Made by a program: the position numbers and the translations under genes. Of a stretch of DNA of 64,000 nt, positions 45,912 to 57,090 are shown in pieces; positions within the stretch are counted from its first letter, which is position 1, and every line of letters starts with the position of its first letter. The notes beneath the pieces are model-generated. The model did no database searches and was not told where the DNA came from. It saw only the letters and a program-made list of their open reading frames with translations. This DNA comes from Amblyornis subalaris (lineage: Eukaryota > Chordata > Aves > Passeriformes > Ptilonorhynchidae), in NCBI GenBank assembly GCA_018881555.1, contig JACAXG010000014.1, positions 2,099,959-2,163,958 of the forward strand, in the 5' to 3' direction.

Positions 45912-46090
45912 TTATTTAATTTTTATTTTATTTAAATTAAATTTAATTTATTATTAAATAATTTTATTTAATATTTATAAAATTTATTTATTTAATATTA
46001 ATAAAATTTTATTTTATTTAAATTAAATTTAAATTTTATTTTATTTTATTTTATTTTATTTTATTTTATTTTATTTTATTTTATTTTATT
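45912..46090. repeat. AT-rich block ending in an (ATTTT)n array
   Basis: From 45912 to 46032 only A and T occur, in ATTTAAATTAAATT-like words. From 46033 to 46090 the sequence is a clean pentanucleotide (ATTTT)n array of about 11-12 units, ending abruptly at CCCAGCTGGG. Such uniform pentamer arrays are usually length-polymorphic. Confidence 0.97.
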
Positions 46091-46575
46091 CCCAGCTGGG
46101 AAAAGAGGGGCCAAAATGAGCTTGGGAGACTCAGAAGTGCTCCCTGAGCTTGGGCCCTATGAAATTGCTGTTGTTCTGTAACAGCAGAGTAATGGATCAA
46201 ATATCCAAATCCAAGGTAATTTCCAGGAAGAATTCCCCACATTTGTTTCTGTGACATTGCAATCCCAGACCCCACTTTAGGAACTGCAACCAATTTTATT
46301 ATCCCCTTTTTTCTGTATCTCTGGAGATAAGATTGGTTGGTGTTAACACAAAACTAACGGAGTTGCAAATTTATACNCTGAATTTCCTAATTTTTACATA
46401 AATTTATGCACTAAACCTGCCTGTTTAAGCTGAGATTAAAACACAGAAACCACCTTTTGTCCGACTTATAAATAAAATCCAGTTTCTAGGTATAAAAAAT
46501 TCCCAGGTACAATCAAACTCTATCAGGACACAGAAAAAAAGCTGATGGATATTGAGTTCCTTTCTGGATCCTTTA
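46091..46575. other. Unique spacer between two microsatellites
   Basis: About 480 bp. The part from 46320 to 46500 is AT-rich with TTACATAAATTTATGCAC and other palindromic words, but no clear conserved-element signature. No gene recognised. Confidence 0.45.
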
Positions 46576-46586
46576 TAATAATAGTA

Positions 46587-46643
<57 letters not shown>
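46576..46643. repeat. (TAA)n microsatellite
   Basis: An imperfect start (ATAATAATAGTAATAG) leads into about 17 uninterrupted TAA units (46591-46642). It is the longest pure trinucleotide array in the window and likely to vary between individuals. Confidence 0.97.
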
Positions 46644-47255
46644 TTATAAATTGAAAATTGAGAAACTGGATAACTTTACTCCCTACCCATGATAAAAACT
46701 GGCACTCCATAAAAATGTACAATATTCCCATGGCCAATCACAATTTTTGGCCCAAGAAAAAGTCGCTTCTTCCCTTAAATTGCTCCTGACTCCGCAGCTC
46801 GGCTTTGGGAACACGTGGCCAGGGATGAGGTTGCCTCCCTTTGGAAATGCCCAGTTGTTGAATTTCCAGGTTATTTTTGATATATCCATGGAAAACCCAT
46901 CCTGCTAAAGCAGCACAGGAGCTTTTTCTGCTTAGCAAAGACNTTCAGCCTTCTGCTGGAATCAACATTTTCTGTTGGAGAGGAGGGAAAATTGAGTCTT
47001 CTCACAGAGAGAAAATTTTGCAGGACTTTCCTACAGCCTTGTGCTTCCTACATTATTCCTCTGCTGGAATTATGGATGAGGAGTAAGGAGCTCATCTTGG
47101 TAACAGCAAAATGCAGCCCTGGAATGAGTCCAGGCTTCTCTTTCCACCCTCAAACTCACAACGGGAATAAAAAGAACATTTAACTTCACATGCAGGAATT
47201 TCATGCCTGAAAAATACAAAATCCAGGGAGGGGAGGGGTGTTGGGTTGGATATCT
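46644..47255. other. Unique spacer
   Basis: About 600 bp without recognised repeats. Open frames are below 70 codons on either strand before the next CR1. Confidence 0.5.
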
Positions 47256-47410
47256 GATAGAATGTGGGTTGGAAAGGACCTTAAAGCTCATCCAATCCCA
47301 CCACTCCCGTGGACAGGGACACCTTCCGCTATCCCAGGTTGCTCCAAGCCCTGTCCAGCCTGGCCTTGGACACTTCCAGGGATGGGGCAGCCACACAGAG
47401 CTCTGGGGAA
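47256..47410 (-). mobile_element. CR1 3'-end copy, ~155 bp
   Basis: Read on +: GAATGTGGGTTGGAAAGGAC, CTTAAAGCTCATCCAATCCC, GTGGACAGGGACACCTTCCG, CTATCCCAGGTTGCTCCAAG, CTTGGACACTTCCAGGGATG, GGGCAGCCACACAGAGCTCT. Minus sense. The terminal AATCATAGAATGG part is replaced by GATAGAATG, and the 'agcttctctggg' block is rearranged at the interior edge. Confidence 0.94.
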
Positions 47411-48479
47411 TCCCCCAGGCAGGAGTGGGAATGGAAGTGCTGATGGATTTGTTTTCNTCGGGTACCTGGATGCATCACAATCATTCTGTCCATCCCGCTT
47501 TTCCCATCCCTATGGCATTTGGATCAGGAAATAAAACAGGAACATTTATTCCAAAGGGAACAGGCTGGAAATAGGAAGTGAGGGGACATTGAGCTTCCCA
47601 AGAGGAAGGAAATGATGGAGCAGGTTCCTCATTCCNGGGACAAAAGGACTCACTTGGCAATGATTTTTGTGATTTCTGTGATTTCTGCATTCCCCAATTC
47701 TGGGCAGGAAAGGAACTCCTGCTAAAAATGCTCCTTGAAGAGGCACTGACTGGAAACCTTCAGATAATGCAAACAGAACATCTGCAGGACTTTATTTTTT
47801 CCCTCTTCAGGCCAGAGGTAACTTTAAAATAAATTAAAATTTTATTTGTTTCGAGAGTTTTCCCTATTGCAAATAAAATTGCATCGAGCGACTGTGAGCA
47901 AAATGCATCTGCTGCAGGATGCTGCTCTGCAAAAAGCCTAAAATGAGANTTTTTCCCCCAAATGAGCTGAAATTAGTCTGGTGCTGTCCCTGATTACAAA
48001 TCCCTGGGGTGATTCAGACAACAAATGCAACTCCTCGGGAATCAGTCACCATTAATGCAACAAAAGTGGGAATTAATGCGGGGCAGGAAAGGCTCTGCAT
48101 GTTCAGCTGCCTTCAGTTGTGGCTGAATCAAATTCCTTTAATGCAGCCAGAAATTAAAGGGAAGCCAAACAATTGGTTTTTGAGGTGAGGAGGGGTTTGG
48201 TGTAAAATCAGGAAGGGGTTGGTGCTCCCAGCTGGTGTTTCAGGGTTAAAAAGGGCAGTGATGTGACAGATAAAGGGATCGTTGCACCGAGAGCAAGAGC
48301 AGCTTTTGGCCTCATCCAGGAGGGTGAGTTGGGATAATTTGTTGCCTTATTAATACAGGAATTCTGCTCTGAGGGATATTGATNTTCAGGGTAAGGTCAC
48401 AAAATTGGGGTTTTACTCTGGACCTCAAAAAAGGAATCTGGAAGNGTTTTTTAAAAAATACAAAGCTCGCTTATTTTTT
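47411..48479. other. Unique stretch
   Basis: About 1.07 kb. A short 9-10-base direct repeat, TGATTTCTG x3 (about 47660-47690), is the only internal pattern noted. The part around 48000-48180 has several CATTAATGCAAC/GGAATTAATGC words that might belong to the regulatory-looking DNA to the right. No gene recognised. Confidence 0.45.
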
Positions 48480-49090
48480 ATGATTCCAAGATTTCCTTGG
48501 AATCACCAACTGTGATTGACTACGTTTAATCATCTCAAGCTACTGTCCTTAATTAAAATACAATTATAAACAGATTTGGAATGTTGATTTTTCAGTTTTG
48601 GGCTNGGTTATTGACCTTAACCAGAGTAACCAATATGGGAAGGCAAGCAGGAAATGTCTCTTTGATTTACTGGTTCCTGGCAATGCTCTGCATAATTACC
48701 GTGCAAAATCGGCTGCTTTATTATTTTTACCGTAAAGAAAAAGACCCCAAATTTAAATAATAATCACAAGGCTCAATTAAGCTAAAAAATGGGGGTATTG
48801 CCCTTCCAATACACAATTTAAGTTTATTTGAGTGCCTGACTCATCTCCTGCATCAGCTGCTCAATACTTTGTGTTTTTTTAAAGTTCAATCCTTCTGTAT
48901 TTTTTTCTCAGATGTGACCTTCTGCATTTTTATTGTATTTTAATGACAACACCTGGAGTATTGCAGCAGAAANTTTAATAAATGGAGGCTAGAAAGTCTT
49001 TTCCTCTCCTCTTTCTCATTCAGTTGTTTCATTTCCTTAATACTATCAGGGGTAAGTGTTAAAAAATGCTCTAATTAGTTACTGAGTTGG
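48480..49090. other. Candidate conserved non-coding element block
   Basis: About 600 bp of AT-rich but not low-complexity DNA without CR1 and almost without long open frames. Motifs include CCTTAATTAAAATACAATTA (48548-48567), CTCTGCATAATTACCGTGCA (48686-48705) and TTTATTATTTTTACCGTAAA (48717-48736), plus GCTCAATTAAGCT and TGCCTGACTCATCTCCTGCA. Homeodomain TAATTA cores and an AP-1-like TGACTCA are present. I infer an enhancer-type element. Alignment to other vertebrates would decide. Confidence 0.35.
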
Positions 49091-50370
49091 TAATTAGTAC
49101 TGGGTAATTTAGGGCTTGAGGAGATGGTGTGGTTGGAATGGGCTCTGCAGGACCTGAGATTCTTTTTCCACAATAATTTTAAGGAATGGTGTGTCATTTC
49201 TGGGAGAGATTCACTGCAGATCCAAAAACATCCCAAGTATTCCAAGAAGCTTTTCCTTAGGCAGTTGNGTCAGCTCGTGGATGTTTAAAAGACGTGAAAA
49301 AATGAATTAAAGAAAAATACAATGGATGTTTTCAGGGAAAAAGGATAGTCTCCCTGGAAGCATTTTGAAGATTTTGGGTTTTTCATGGTGCAGATTTCCT
49401 GCTGATTTGGAGTCTCAATTCTTAAATTTTGGTAGTGAGACTAGAAAGGGTGTGGGAATATCAGATTCTTTCCTGGGCAGAGAGAATGGGTTGGGAGCAG
49501 AGCAGCCAATTCCACGCCCTGGAGAGGGTTCAAAGCTGTTGATCCCATTTTCCCACTCATTCCAGCAAATTTTTGCTCAGTAACAAAACCTAGTCACAAA
49601 GGGTTAAGGCCAGGGTGGAGAATTAATTGCCTGGATAATGTAAATGAATATCTGAAATGAGCAGGGTTGGCTTTCACAGGCTACAAATGCAGCAAAATTG
49701 TTTTCCTTATCCCTAAGGGAGACACAACTCCATGGAATCCTCACTCCTGAGGCACCTTAGGCCCACCACAATATCGCCCTTAATCAGGATTATTTACAAT
49801 TATCGACATTACATCCGAGGCTTTCTGCTGTGTCTAATTTTGGATGGATGAGGGAGGAAAANAAGCCAAATTGGAGATAATTGCAGCAAAACTTTCCCGA
49901 TGTGTCCCCAGCCAGCAAGAGGCCCTCCAGGTAGGGCATAATGAGATCTCTGAATCTTCTGGAATTCATGAATGCTCCTGGAGCAGCCATTCCATGAGGA
50001 CAGAGATGGCTCTCCAGATATCCGGGAGAGGAGATGGATGGGCTGTGCAGATGCTCCTGCCACGAAAAAGACCTTCAGGAGGAAACAGGCAGGATTGCTC
50101 CAAGTGGTGTTTGAAATTAAGGCCTGACTTGGAAAACTAATGGATGCCCCCCCTGGGATAACGGGGAAAGTTAGAAAACAATCAGGGAAGAACAAATGGA
50201 GGCTCTGGGATGGATGAAAACCCCAGATGAAGGAAGTCTTTAAATTCTGCTTCCAGAGCATTAAAGACATTTTCCTGTCTGAGGGTGTTTTTCTTCATTT
50301 CTTTTTTCTCCTCCAGAGGACAAATCTTGACTTTGGCGTGGGTGGGACAGAAAGGAAGGTCCTGGATGAG
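49091..50370. other. Unique stretch
   Basis: About 1.3 kb. Mirrored frames of 153 codons (49809-50270, -) and 98 codons (49844-50140, +) have no recognisable domain. No repeat or RNA recognised. Confidence 0.5.
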
Positions 50371-50570
50371 AAAAGAAATTCCTCNCTGTGAGGGTGGGGA
50401 GGCCCTGGCACAGGATCCCAGAGAAGCTGTGGCTGCCCCATCCCTGGCNGTGTCCAAGGCCAGCTTGGATGGGGCTTGGAGCAATCTGGGATAGTGGAAG
50501 GTGTCCCTNCCCATGGCAGGGGTGGCACTGGATGGGCTTTGAGGTCCTTTCCAACCCAAAACATGCTGGA
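50371..50570 (+). mobile_element. CR1 3'-end copy, ~200 bp
   Basis: AAAGAAATTCCTCNCTGTGA, GGGTGGGGAGGCCCTGGCAC, GAGAAGCTGTGGCTGCCCC, AGCTTGGATGGGGCTTGGAG, CCATGGCAGGGGTGGCACTG, CTTTCCAACCCAAAACATGC. Plus sense. Three N bases lie within it. The tail after AACCCAAAACATG is eroded. Confidence 0.95.
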
Positions 50571-50819
50571 ATGTTTGGCTTTGGGCTGACAGGGCTTGAT
50601 CTGCTCTCCTGGAGCAGTTTCCATGACGTGGTGCCACATTCCAGCTGTTGCCGGCTCCTTCCGACCCTCATTTTCCTGTCNAATCTGATTCCTGTGGCTC
50701 TGCCTGAGTGGATAAACCACCCCAATCAAGCAACTTCTTAAATAATCAGATCCACTTATTGTGCACACTGAGGTTTCCTGACTCTTCTATCAGCACAAGG
50801 TGGCAGCCCGATGGTACTG
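50571..50819. other. Unique spacer between CR1 and a candidate element
   Basis: About 250 bp. No separate feature was recognised. Confidence 0.4.
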
Positions 50820-51240
50820 GCTCTTCAGCTGTTATAATTAATGATTAATGACTGATATTCTCATCTTCACAAAGCTGAATTTTCCCGGTTAACCGTTAAA
50901 TATTGCAACTGGGAGTGCACTGTGGAGAGAGACTCTTATCTAATCTAATATCAAAACGATATTGAAACANAACCCCAACCCATCCCTGCTCCACGGCCTT
51001 GTAATTTTACAACACTTTGATAAATCTCTCTTCATATCGCTGACAGCTGGGGTGTGATTAGCTTAATCCTGGTATTTGATGACAATAAAATCTGCCTTTA
51101 ATTTTTCTGTGTCAATACAAGCTCTCATCTCGATCAAAATGTGCTTCTGGGCACAACCTTGCGTGCAATAAATAAATGTATGGGGTGAACCCGTGAGCTG
51201 TTATATCATAACTGCCAATAATCGTTATGGAATCAAATAT
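50820..51240. other. Candidate conserved non-coding element
   Basis: Contains ATAATTAATGATTAATGACT (50835-50854), three overlapping TAAT cores, then GGTTAACCGTTAAATATTGC, CTTGTAATTTTACAACACTT, GTGTGATTAGCTTAATCCTG and CTCGATCAAAATGTGC. Open frames are very short and no transposon is present. Vocabulary and motif density resemble developmental enhancers. This is inference from sequence style. Confidence 0.38.
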
Positions 51241-52199
51241 TTGCATGCCAGGATGGCATTTAAATAAATGCAACACCACTAAAATGTCAGTTTATTCCAG
51301 CAGGAAGGGAAGGATCCCAGACCTTCCCTGTGATTCTTTCCCNGTGAGTTCTTTCCACCGCTCGAATTCCCACCTTTTGGCACTTTTGGGGGCTGAAAGN
51401 ATTCCTGGCCCAATACTGAGGTATTCCCAGTATCCCACGGGCTCTGCAGGTGCCCTTTCCTTTCCTGGTTCAGAAATTCAATTTATNGTGTTCTATCCAA
51501 TAATTCCCCTGTCTTTTGAAGAAATTAGGGTGATTGTTATTTGTGTGAGGCTCACTCAAGTTTGAATTTTCAAGGCTTTTAAACTGCAAATTTGGTGTTT
51601 AAAGACTCTCTTCAGGGTTTTTTTTCCCNTTCTGCAAAAGGAGAATTGAATCAGAGTGGGTTTCTCATTCGGGAATGAAAACACGAGCTAAAAACTGGAT
51701 AAACAGAGTTTAGATCCTCTCTTCCCACTACCAACTGGTAGCAGAAAATTCCTAAAATATGTCAGGACAGCTGCCAGCACCTGCAATCCCACGGTTTTGA
51801 GCCAAATCCCAAAGTTTTGAGGCTGGATATTTCCCTGTTTCCCACCTGGAAGTGAGGTCGGGGTCACAGGAGCAGCAGGATGGGAGCAGATCCAGTGAAA
51901 GGCTGGAGGAGTGAAATTCCCAACTGANCTCATAAACCATCAAAGATGAGATCTCCACGAGCAGAAAACGATGGTTTTTTTGTTTTTATCCATCTTCTCC
52001 ATCAGAGATTTAGGTTTTCATCTGGAAAAAAAAAAAGGTTTGGAGGGAAGAATGGATCTATTGGAATTGTAAGAATATAGATTTTTTTTTTTTTTCCTTT
52101 TTTCCAACCATAGTCCTGGAAAATAAACTTTAGGATGAAGGACAAGTTTGTGATGAGGCAAAATCAGCAGGGTTCTGTGTCAATTTGCTGGAACTTTTC
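51241..52199. other. Unique stretch
   Basis: About 960 bp with A- and T-runs at 52026-52036 and 52084-52095. No coding signal beyond frames of 112 codons with N-disrupted codons. Confidence 0.5.
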
Positions 52200-52450
52200 C
52201 CTCTGAGTGCAGCAGGTGTAAAGAGAATAATGGCATTAACAATAAGAAATATTAATTAAATTCAATGACAAAAATATTTCCAGCTTGGGGCGGAGGTTTA
52301 TCAAAAAGTTGCTATGAAAAAGGAACGTTGAAAGCAGAGCTAAACTTTAGTTTATTATTTTAGCTGCTTTTGAAGCTNGAGGAAAAACACGCTCTGTTCT
52401 CATTCTAGCCATGAAGTCACTGCTAGGTGAGTACACATTTAAATTGGTTA
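52200..52450. other. Candidate conserved non-coding element (weak)
   Basis: AT-rich, with AATATTAATTAAATTCAATG (52249-52268), GGTTTATCAAAAAGTTGCTA, TAGTTTATTATTTTAGCTGC and CTAGCCATGAAGTCACTGCT. No transposon and little coding potential. It resembles the other candidate elements nearby, but the evidence is stylistic. Confidence 0.25.
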
Positions 52451-53817
52451 AAAAGTTCTGGCTTTGTGTTTTCCCGAAAAAACCATAATTTTATAATATC
52501 TGAACTACAATATCAGAGGGTTTTATTAGCTCCTTAAGGATGGAGCAGCACAGAACATGTTTTCTTCTTGCATTCCTCTGTTACGAAATCTTAGAACGAG
52601 CTCAGTTACAAAATAATTATTACAAAATAATTTTTTTGCATTTTTCTTGCAAAATAAAAACCAGCTTGAAACCTTTGCAAGGTTTTCAAGCCAGAAAAGC
52701 CAAAATAAATGACAGCATCATGATGCCTCCAAGAGGCAAAATCTGATTTTTGTTATTGCCAGCACACGTTTGTGACTGTCTCAAACACCTTGGGCAGTGG
52801 AGGATTTCCCTGGAGTCAGGAAAAACTTTTTTTTCCACATTTTTTTTTTTTCCCCAGGAGCCTCCTGCTCCTGGGGGCTCCGATGCAGTGGGAAAATGAA
52901 GGAGCCAAAATCCTCTGGAAACAGCAGTGGCTGCTGTGACACTTTTTCTGAAGCCACCAGAGAACCATAAGCATTTTTAAAGTTGAAAAAACAAATATCT
53001 AGAAGCCAGGGAAAAGCTGGAAGATCCAGCTCCTCTGGTTATCCATAAATCAGAGCACAAGATCCTCCTGGCTGGGCCTCGTCAAGGCTGGGAACGGCAA
53101 TTCCTGACCCCTGGCGTGCCCCAAACTGACAATTTTATTGTGAATTCTGGATTAATGAGCCCTCCTGGATCATTTAAATAAACAGATGCGAGGAGAGCTG
53201 AGAGCATTTGTTGGCTGTAAATGATTTAAATGCCATTCTTCATGGAATAGTTCCTTGGAATGTGCTCGTGGGCTGGGAATGTTCGTGTCAATGAGGAGCA
53301 GCAAGAGGAGCAGTTCCAATGGAAGGGGAAAGAAAGGGAACAGAATGTTTAATGATTTGCTAATGGTTTATAAATATATCAACGAGATTGGGAGATTAAT
53401 ACCAACAGTTCTGAGGGGTTGAAGAGCCAGCACTGTGGAGTTGGATTAACGCTGGGAGCTCCTGCATCCCTCCAGGAATGGTGACTCCACCGCTTTCCCA
53501 GGCAGGTTTTTCCAATAAAATGCCACGAGAACACAAAACTATTCCACAAAAGCTCCTGGAGATGATCAATGTGTCTTCGTTAAGGCAAGACAGAGGCAAG
53601 AGCAGTTCAGGGAGCTCCTGAACCCCTCAGATATTTCTATTCCTCAAATAGAAATCCCGCNTTTTCTGTTGTCGCTCCTTTGGATCATTTCCCAGTGCCA
53701 AAAATTCCTCCCAGAACAACTAAACAGCCTGGAAAAGTAACAGGGAGTTAATGAAAGANGCAAAGGATGTCCCACTGCCACAGAAATGGGCCTGTCTGGG
53801 CAGTAAAAAGGCCCATC
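52451..53817. other. Unique stretch
   Basis: About 1.37 kb with no recognised transposon. A small duplication, TTACAAAATAATTA / TTACAAAATAATTT, lies at about 52606-52635. T-runs occur near 52840. No credible gene. Confidence 0.5.
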
Positions 53818-54024
53818 CAAATGGTTTGGGTTGGAAGGGATCTTAAAACTCATCAAATTCCACAGGCAGGGACACCTTCCACTATCCCAGGNNGCTCCAA
53901 GCCCCGTCCAACCCGGCCTTGGACACTTCCAGGGATGGGGCAGCCACAGCTTCTCTGGGATCCTGTGCCAGGGCCTTCCCACCCTCACAGGGAAGAATTC
54001 CTTCCCAATATTTAATGTGAATTT
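53818..54024 (-). mobile_element. CR1 3'-end copy, ~205 bp
   Basis: Read on +: CAAATGGTTTGGGTTGGAAG, CATCAAATTCCACAGGCAGG, GACACCTTCCACTATCCCAG, GCCTTGGACACTTCCAGGGA, GGGGCAGCCACAGCTTCTCT, CCACCCTCACAGGGAAGAAT, TCCTTCCCAATATTTAATGT. Minus sense. The terminal octamer region is missing and only the CAAATGGTTTGGG edge is left. Two N bases fall in it. Confidence 0.95.
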
Positions 54025-54128
54025 TTCACCAAATGGTCACTATTTAATTTAAATTTGCTTGCAGGGATAAGCCTGGTACATGTTGCTCTACCTGGTGAGT
54101 GCAGAGGTTTTATCACACTTATATTTAT
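54025..54128. other. Short unique flank left of the second gap
   Basis: About 100 bp ending in ATATTTAT, the beginning of an AT-rich repeat that is cut by the N-run. Confidence 0.5.
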
Positions 54129-54218
54129 NNNNNNNNNNNNNNNNNNNNNNNNNNNNNNNNNNNNNNNNNNNNNNNNNNNNNNNNNNNNNNNNNNNNNNNN
54201 NNNNNNNNNNNNNNNNNN
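54129..54218. other. Assembly gap, 90 N, inside an AT-rich repeat
   Basis: The left flank ends CACTTATATTTAT and the right flank begins ATTTATATTATTTATATTTA. The same ATTTAT-type words occur on both sides, so the gap very probably hides an (ATTTAT)n-like array. Confidence 0.97.
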
Positions 54219-54240
54219 ATTTATATTATTTATATTTATT
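54219..54240. repeat. Right edge of an (ATTTAT)n-like array
   Basis: ATTTATATTATTTATATTTA with a final TT: three to four degenerate ATTTAT units continuing the pattern seen left of the gap. Confidence 0.8.
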
Positions 54241-54540
54241 CAGCTCCCAGTCTGCTCACCTCCTTGCCTAATGAACAATGCAATCAGTGTAAATCCAATT
54301 AATCAGACCTAAAAAGGCCAGAGATAGAAAGGGCTGTGGAGACAGAGTGGCTGAACCACCCAAGTGTTGTGAGTGGCTCTGGGCGCTGTTGAAGATGCCT
54401 GAACAAAAATTCCATAGGATTTTCCGGGAAAAACGTGGAAAACGTGGCTTTTTCCTCAGTTTGGCGATGGCAGTGGAGGGAAGACCCATCCCAGCTGCCA
54501 CCCCCAACTCCCACCCCGGCACCCTGGGTGGGGTGAGGAG

Positions 54541-54592
54541 CTGGACTCGATGATCCGTGTGGATCCCTTCAAATTCCAAATATTCTGATTCC
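54541..54592 (+). mobile_element. CR1 terminal stub, ~50 bp
   Basis: CTGGACTCGATGATCCGTGT, GGATCCCTTCAAATTCCAAA, TATTCTGATTCC: the last 50 bases of a CR1 with an ATTCTGATTCC tail. Plus sense. The expected 'ttccaaccc' is changed to TTCAAATTCC. Confidence 0.8.
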
Positions 54593-56849
54593 AGGAGCCC
54601 TTTCCCAGCAGTTCCATGGCTGCCGCTGAGTTTGTTCTCCCCTCAGCACGTGCCGGAGCTGCAGATGAACCCCAATCCCGCGGGATTCAGCTCCCTGGGA
54701 GTGACGTTACCTCGGGTGTGCAAAGAGAAATAAATGCAGGCAGCAGAGGCTCGATTTGGGTGCTGATTAACGGGTGGGATCACCATGGAATAACTCTCCC
54801 TGGATTCCGACTGCACGCCCTCCAGCNCAAGCTGCAGCCTGCAAGGAAGGGCGGCTCAAACATTTGATTATTGTCATATATTTTAGCAGCCAAGAGCTGG
54901 TGCTGGGTGAGTCAGCAGCTGTTGTCGGGGAGGAAAAAAAACTCCCTCTGAGATAATTCCCTTGGAATGCTGACTTGGAGTGTGATATTTTTTTTTTATA
55001 GATATTACAATTAATTCTGGTCATCTGCCCGTATGCAATAAATCTAAAGTATGAGATAATTCTGGATTTTTTGGCAATACTCTTGATTTGATCTGATCCC
55101 CACGTCCAGGAATGTGTGGAAAGAGTTAATATTGTTCTGTTGGATGCAAATCCAACTGCTTGGAATGAGGAATCCTCCACTGATGCAAGCGGGCAGTGGA
55201 TCTACCCTGTGGAATGAGGTCCCGGTGCAGAATTCAGGGAATGATGTGCAGTGCACACGCCTTGGTGGCTTTGGACACTCCTTGGTGCTGCAGGTGTTAC
55301 AGGNGGATGAATCCCTGCAATTTGTCCTAAGGAATAAGCAGGGATCTGGTTCAAAGCTCCCTGACAAAATGGCATTCTGAGGTAAAATAATACCCATTGA
55401 TTAGCAGCGATGAAGGAAAAATTGATTTTTTAAACATCTCCCATGTGATTTGGAGAGATTGCAGTTGGATAATTCATGTTAAACATAAAAATGGAGAGAA
55501 TAAATAAGAAACCTCTTCAGGCCAATTACCCAGGCTCCGTTTTCGGCCTGTAATAAATTCCAGATGACTCCTTAGCAAAAAACATGGAACTATAAGAGAT
55601 GAGCAAGTGGATGAAAACCCTGGCTGCACCTTGTCCGTGCTGGGAGGCTGAAGGAAAATGCTGCAGCTCATTCTGGGGGTATTTCTAGGTAAAAAATAGC
55701 TGTGCCCTGAGGGGAGGCTGCCTGGGATGTGTTGCTGTGGTTATCCTGGAATGTGTCTGACAGGAATATTCCTGCAGCTCTCCCTAGTTGCTGGTGCTGA
55801 CTTTTGATGGGAATCTGAGCTAAAGCTGCCATGAATATATCCATAGAAAATGCCTCGTAGGGCAAAAACCTAAACACAGGAAATNTGGAAATTAGGCTTT
55901 TGGAAATTAGGATGATTTTTTTTGTTGTTTTTTTTTTTTTTCCTCCTGTGAGGAACCAACAATTTCTGAAGCTTTTTCATTTTTATAATTTTGTTTTCCA
56001 AAATGGTGAAGGAATGGGGATGAAAGCCGTGCTCTGTGCAGCTCTAATATCGGGAAGGCTGTAAAATAGAAGTGTTTTTGAAGACAATTCTCCATTTCTC
56101 TAAAGATCAGCTCGGTTTTCAGCACAACAACTCGATCCTCTCCTCAGCAAAATTGTTGTCAGAACATTCCAGGCAGGTGAATCTGGCACTGCTCGTCTCA
56201 AGGCAGCCCTGAAAGGTCAAGGGCTGAGTTGACAGCTTTAAAAAAAAATCAGTGAAATAGCAAATTTAGGACAGGACAGCCCAGGCTCACGTGTCCCAGC
56301 ACGGTGACACTCCTGGCACGGCTGCAATCCCTGTGTTTGAACAAGGTTTGGGATACAGGAGCTTGGGAGGGGCACAGGGGAGCGCCTGGGATGAGGGAGA
56401 AAGGAAACCGAGGAAATATGGTTTTAATATCAGGATGCAGAGCTGGATTTTTTTAATTTTTAAATTCNTTTTGTGGTTTAAATTGGGTTAGGGCTTCCTA
56501 ATTCAGACCTGGGATCTGTCAGGGCAGAGGCTGAGTTGATTTGAGCACTGAGGGTGGGTAACAAAAGGGGCTGGAAATACCAACCCTTGGCAAATAGAAG
56601 GAAGATTCTTTGCAAACCTGGAGTAGATTTGTGGTGGGAGTAAAGAATAGAAACTTCCAGAGTTTCAGCTTGAATTTTTTGGGGGATTACACTCCCTTTC
56701 ACATCACTCTGTGTTCTTTTGTCACTCTTCTACTGAGCTTCCAATGCTTCGCTTGAACACTAACGTGGAGGAAAACCTCCCAAATGCTACTGATCACCTA
56801 CAACTCCAATAAACACACGGATGTGGCTGGAAGTTGGAGTCTCTTTTTC
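54593..56849. other. Unique non-coding stretch
   Basis: About 2.26 kb without CR1. T- or A-runs lie near 54988, 55918 and 56240. A small direct repeat, TGGAAATTAGG x2, lies at about 55886-55911. Minus frames of 137 codons (54767-55180) and 117 codons (55044-55397) have no recognisable domain. Confidence 0.5.
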
Positions 56850-57090
56850 TGTTTCTTTGGATTTTATTACTCATTACACTCCGAGCCCGACGTCCTTCGC
56901 TTACATCAATTTTACTGCAGCCTTTCCTGAGTTTGCCTTCATTGATTTCGGTGCAGTTCAACAGGCGTAAAAAACGAAAGGAAAAGGAGAATCAATTCCA
57001 CATTAATTAGCCAGCATGCTTGATTTTATGCTGCTTAATGACTCCTGTAATCATCTACAACTGTACCAAAGCGAGCAGCAGTCGGAGCCA
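56850..57090. other. Candidate conserved non-coding element
   Basis: Contains ATTTTATTACTCATTACACT, CATCAATTTTACTGCAGCC, CACATTAATTAGCCAGCATG (56999-57018), CTTGATTTTATGCTGCTTAA and TGACTCCTGTAATCATCTAC, plus a few CpG. No transposon is visible and open frames are short. Multiple TAAT/ATTA cores and a balanced vocabulary are enhancer-like. Conservation is inferred, not shown. Confidence 0.38.
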
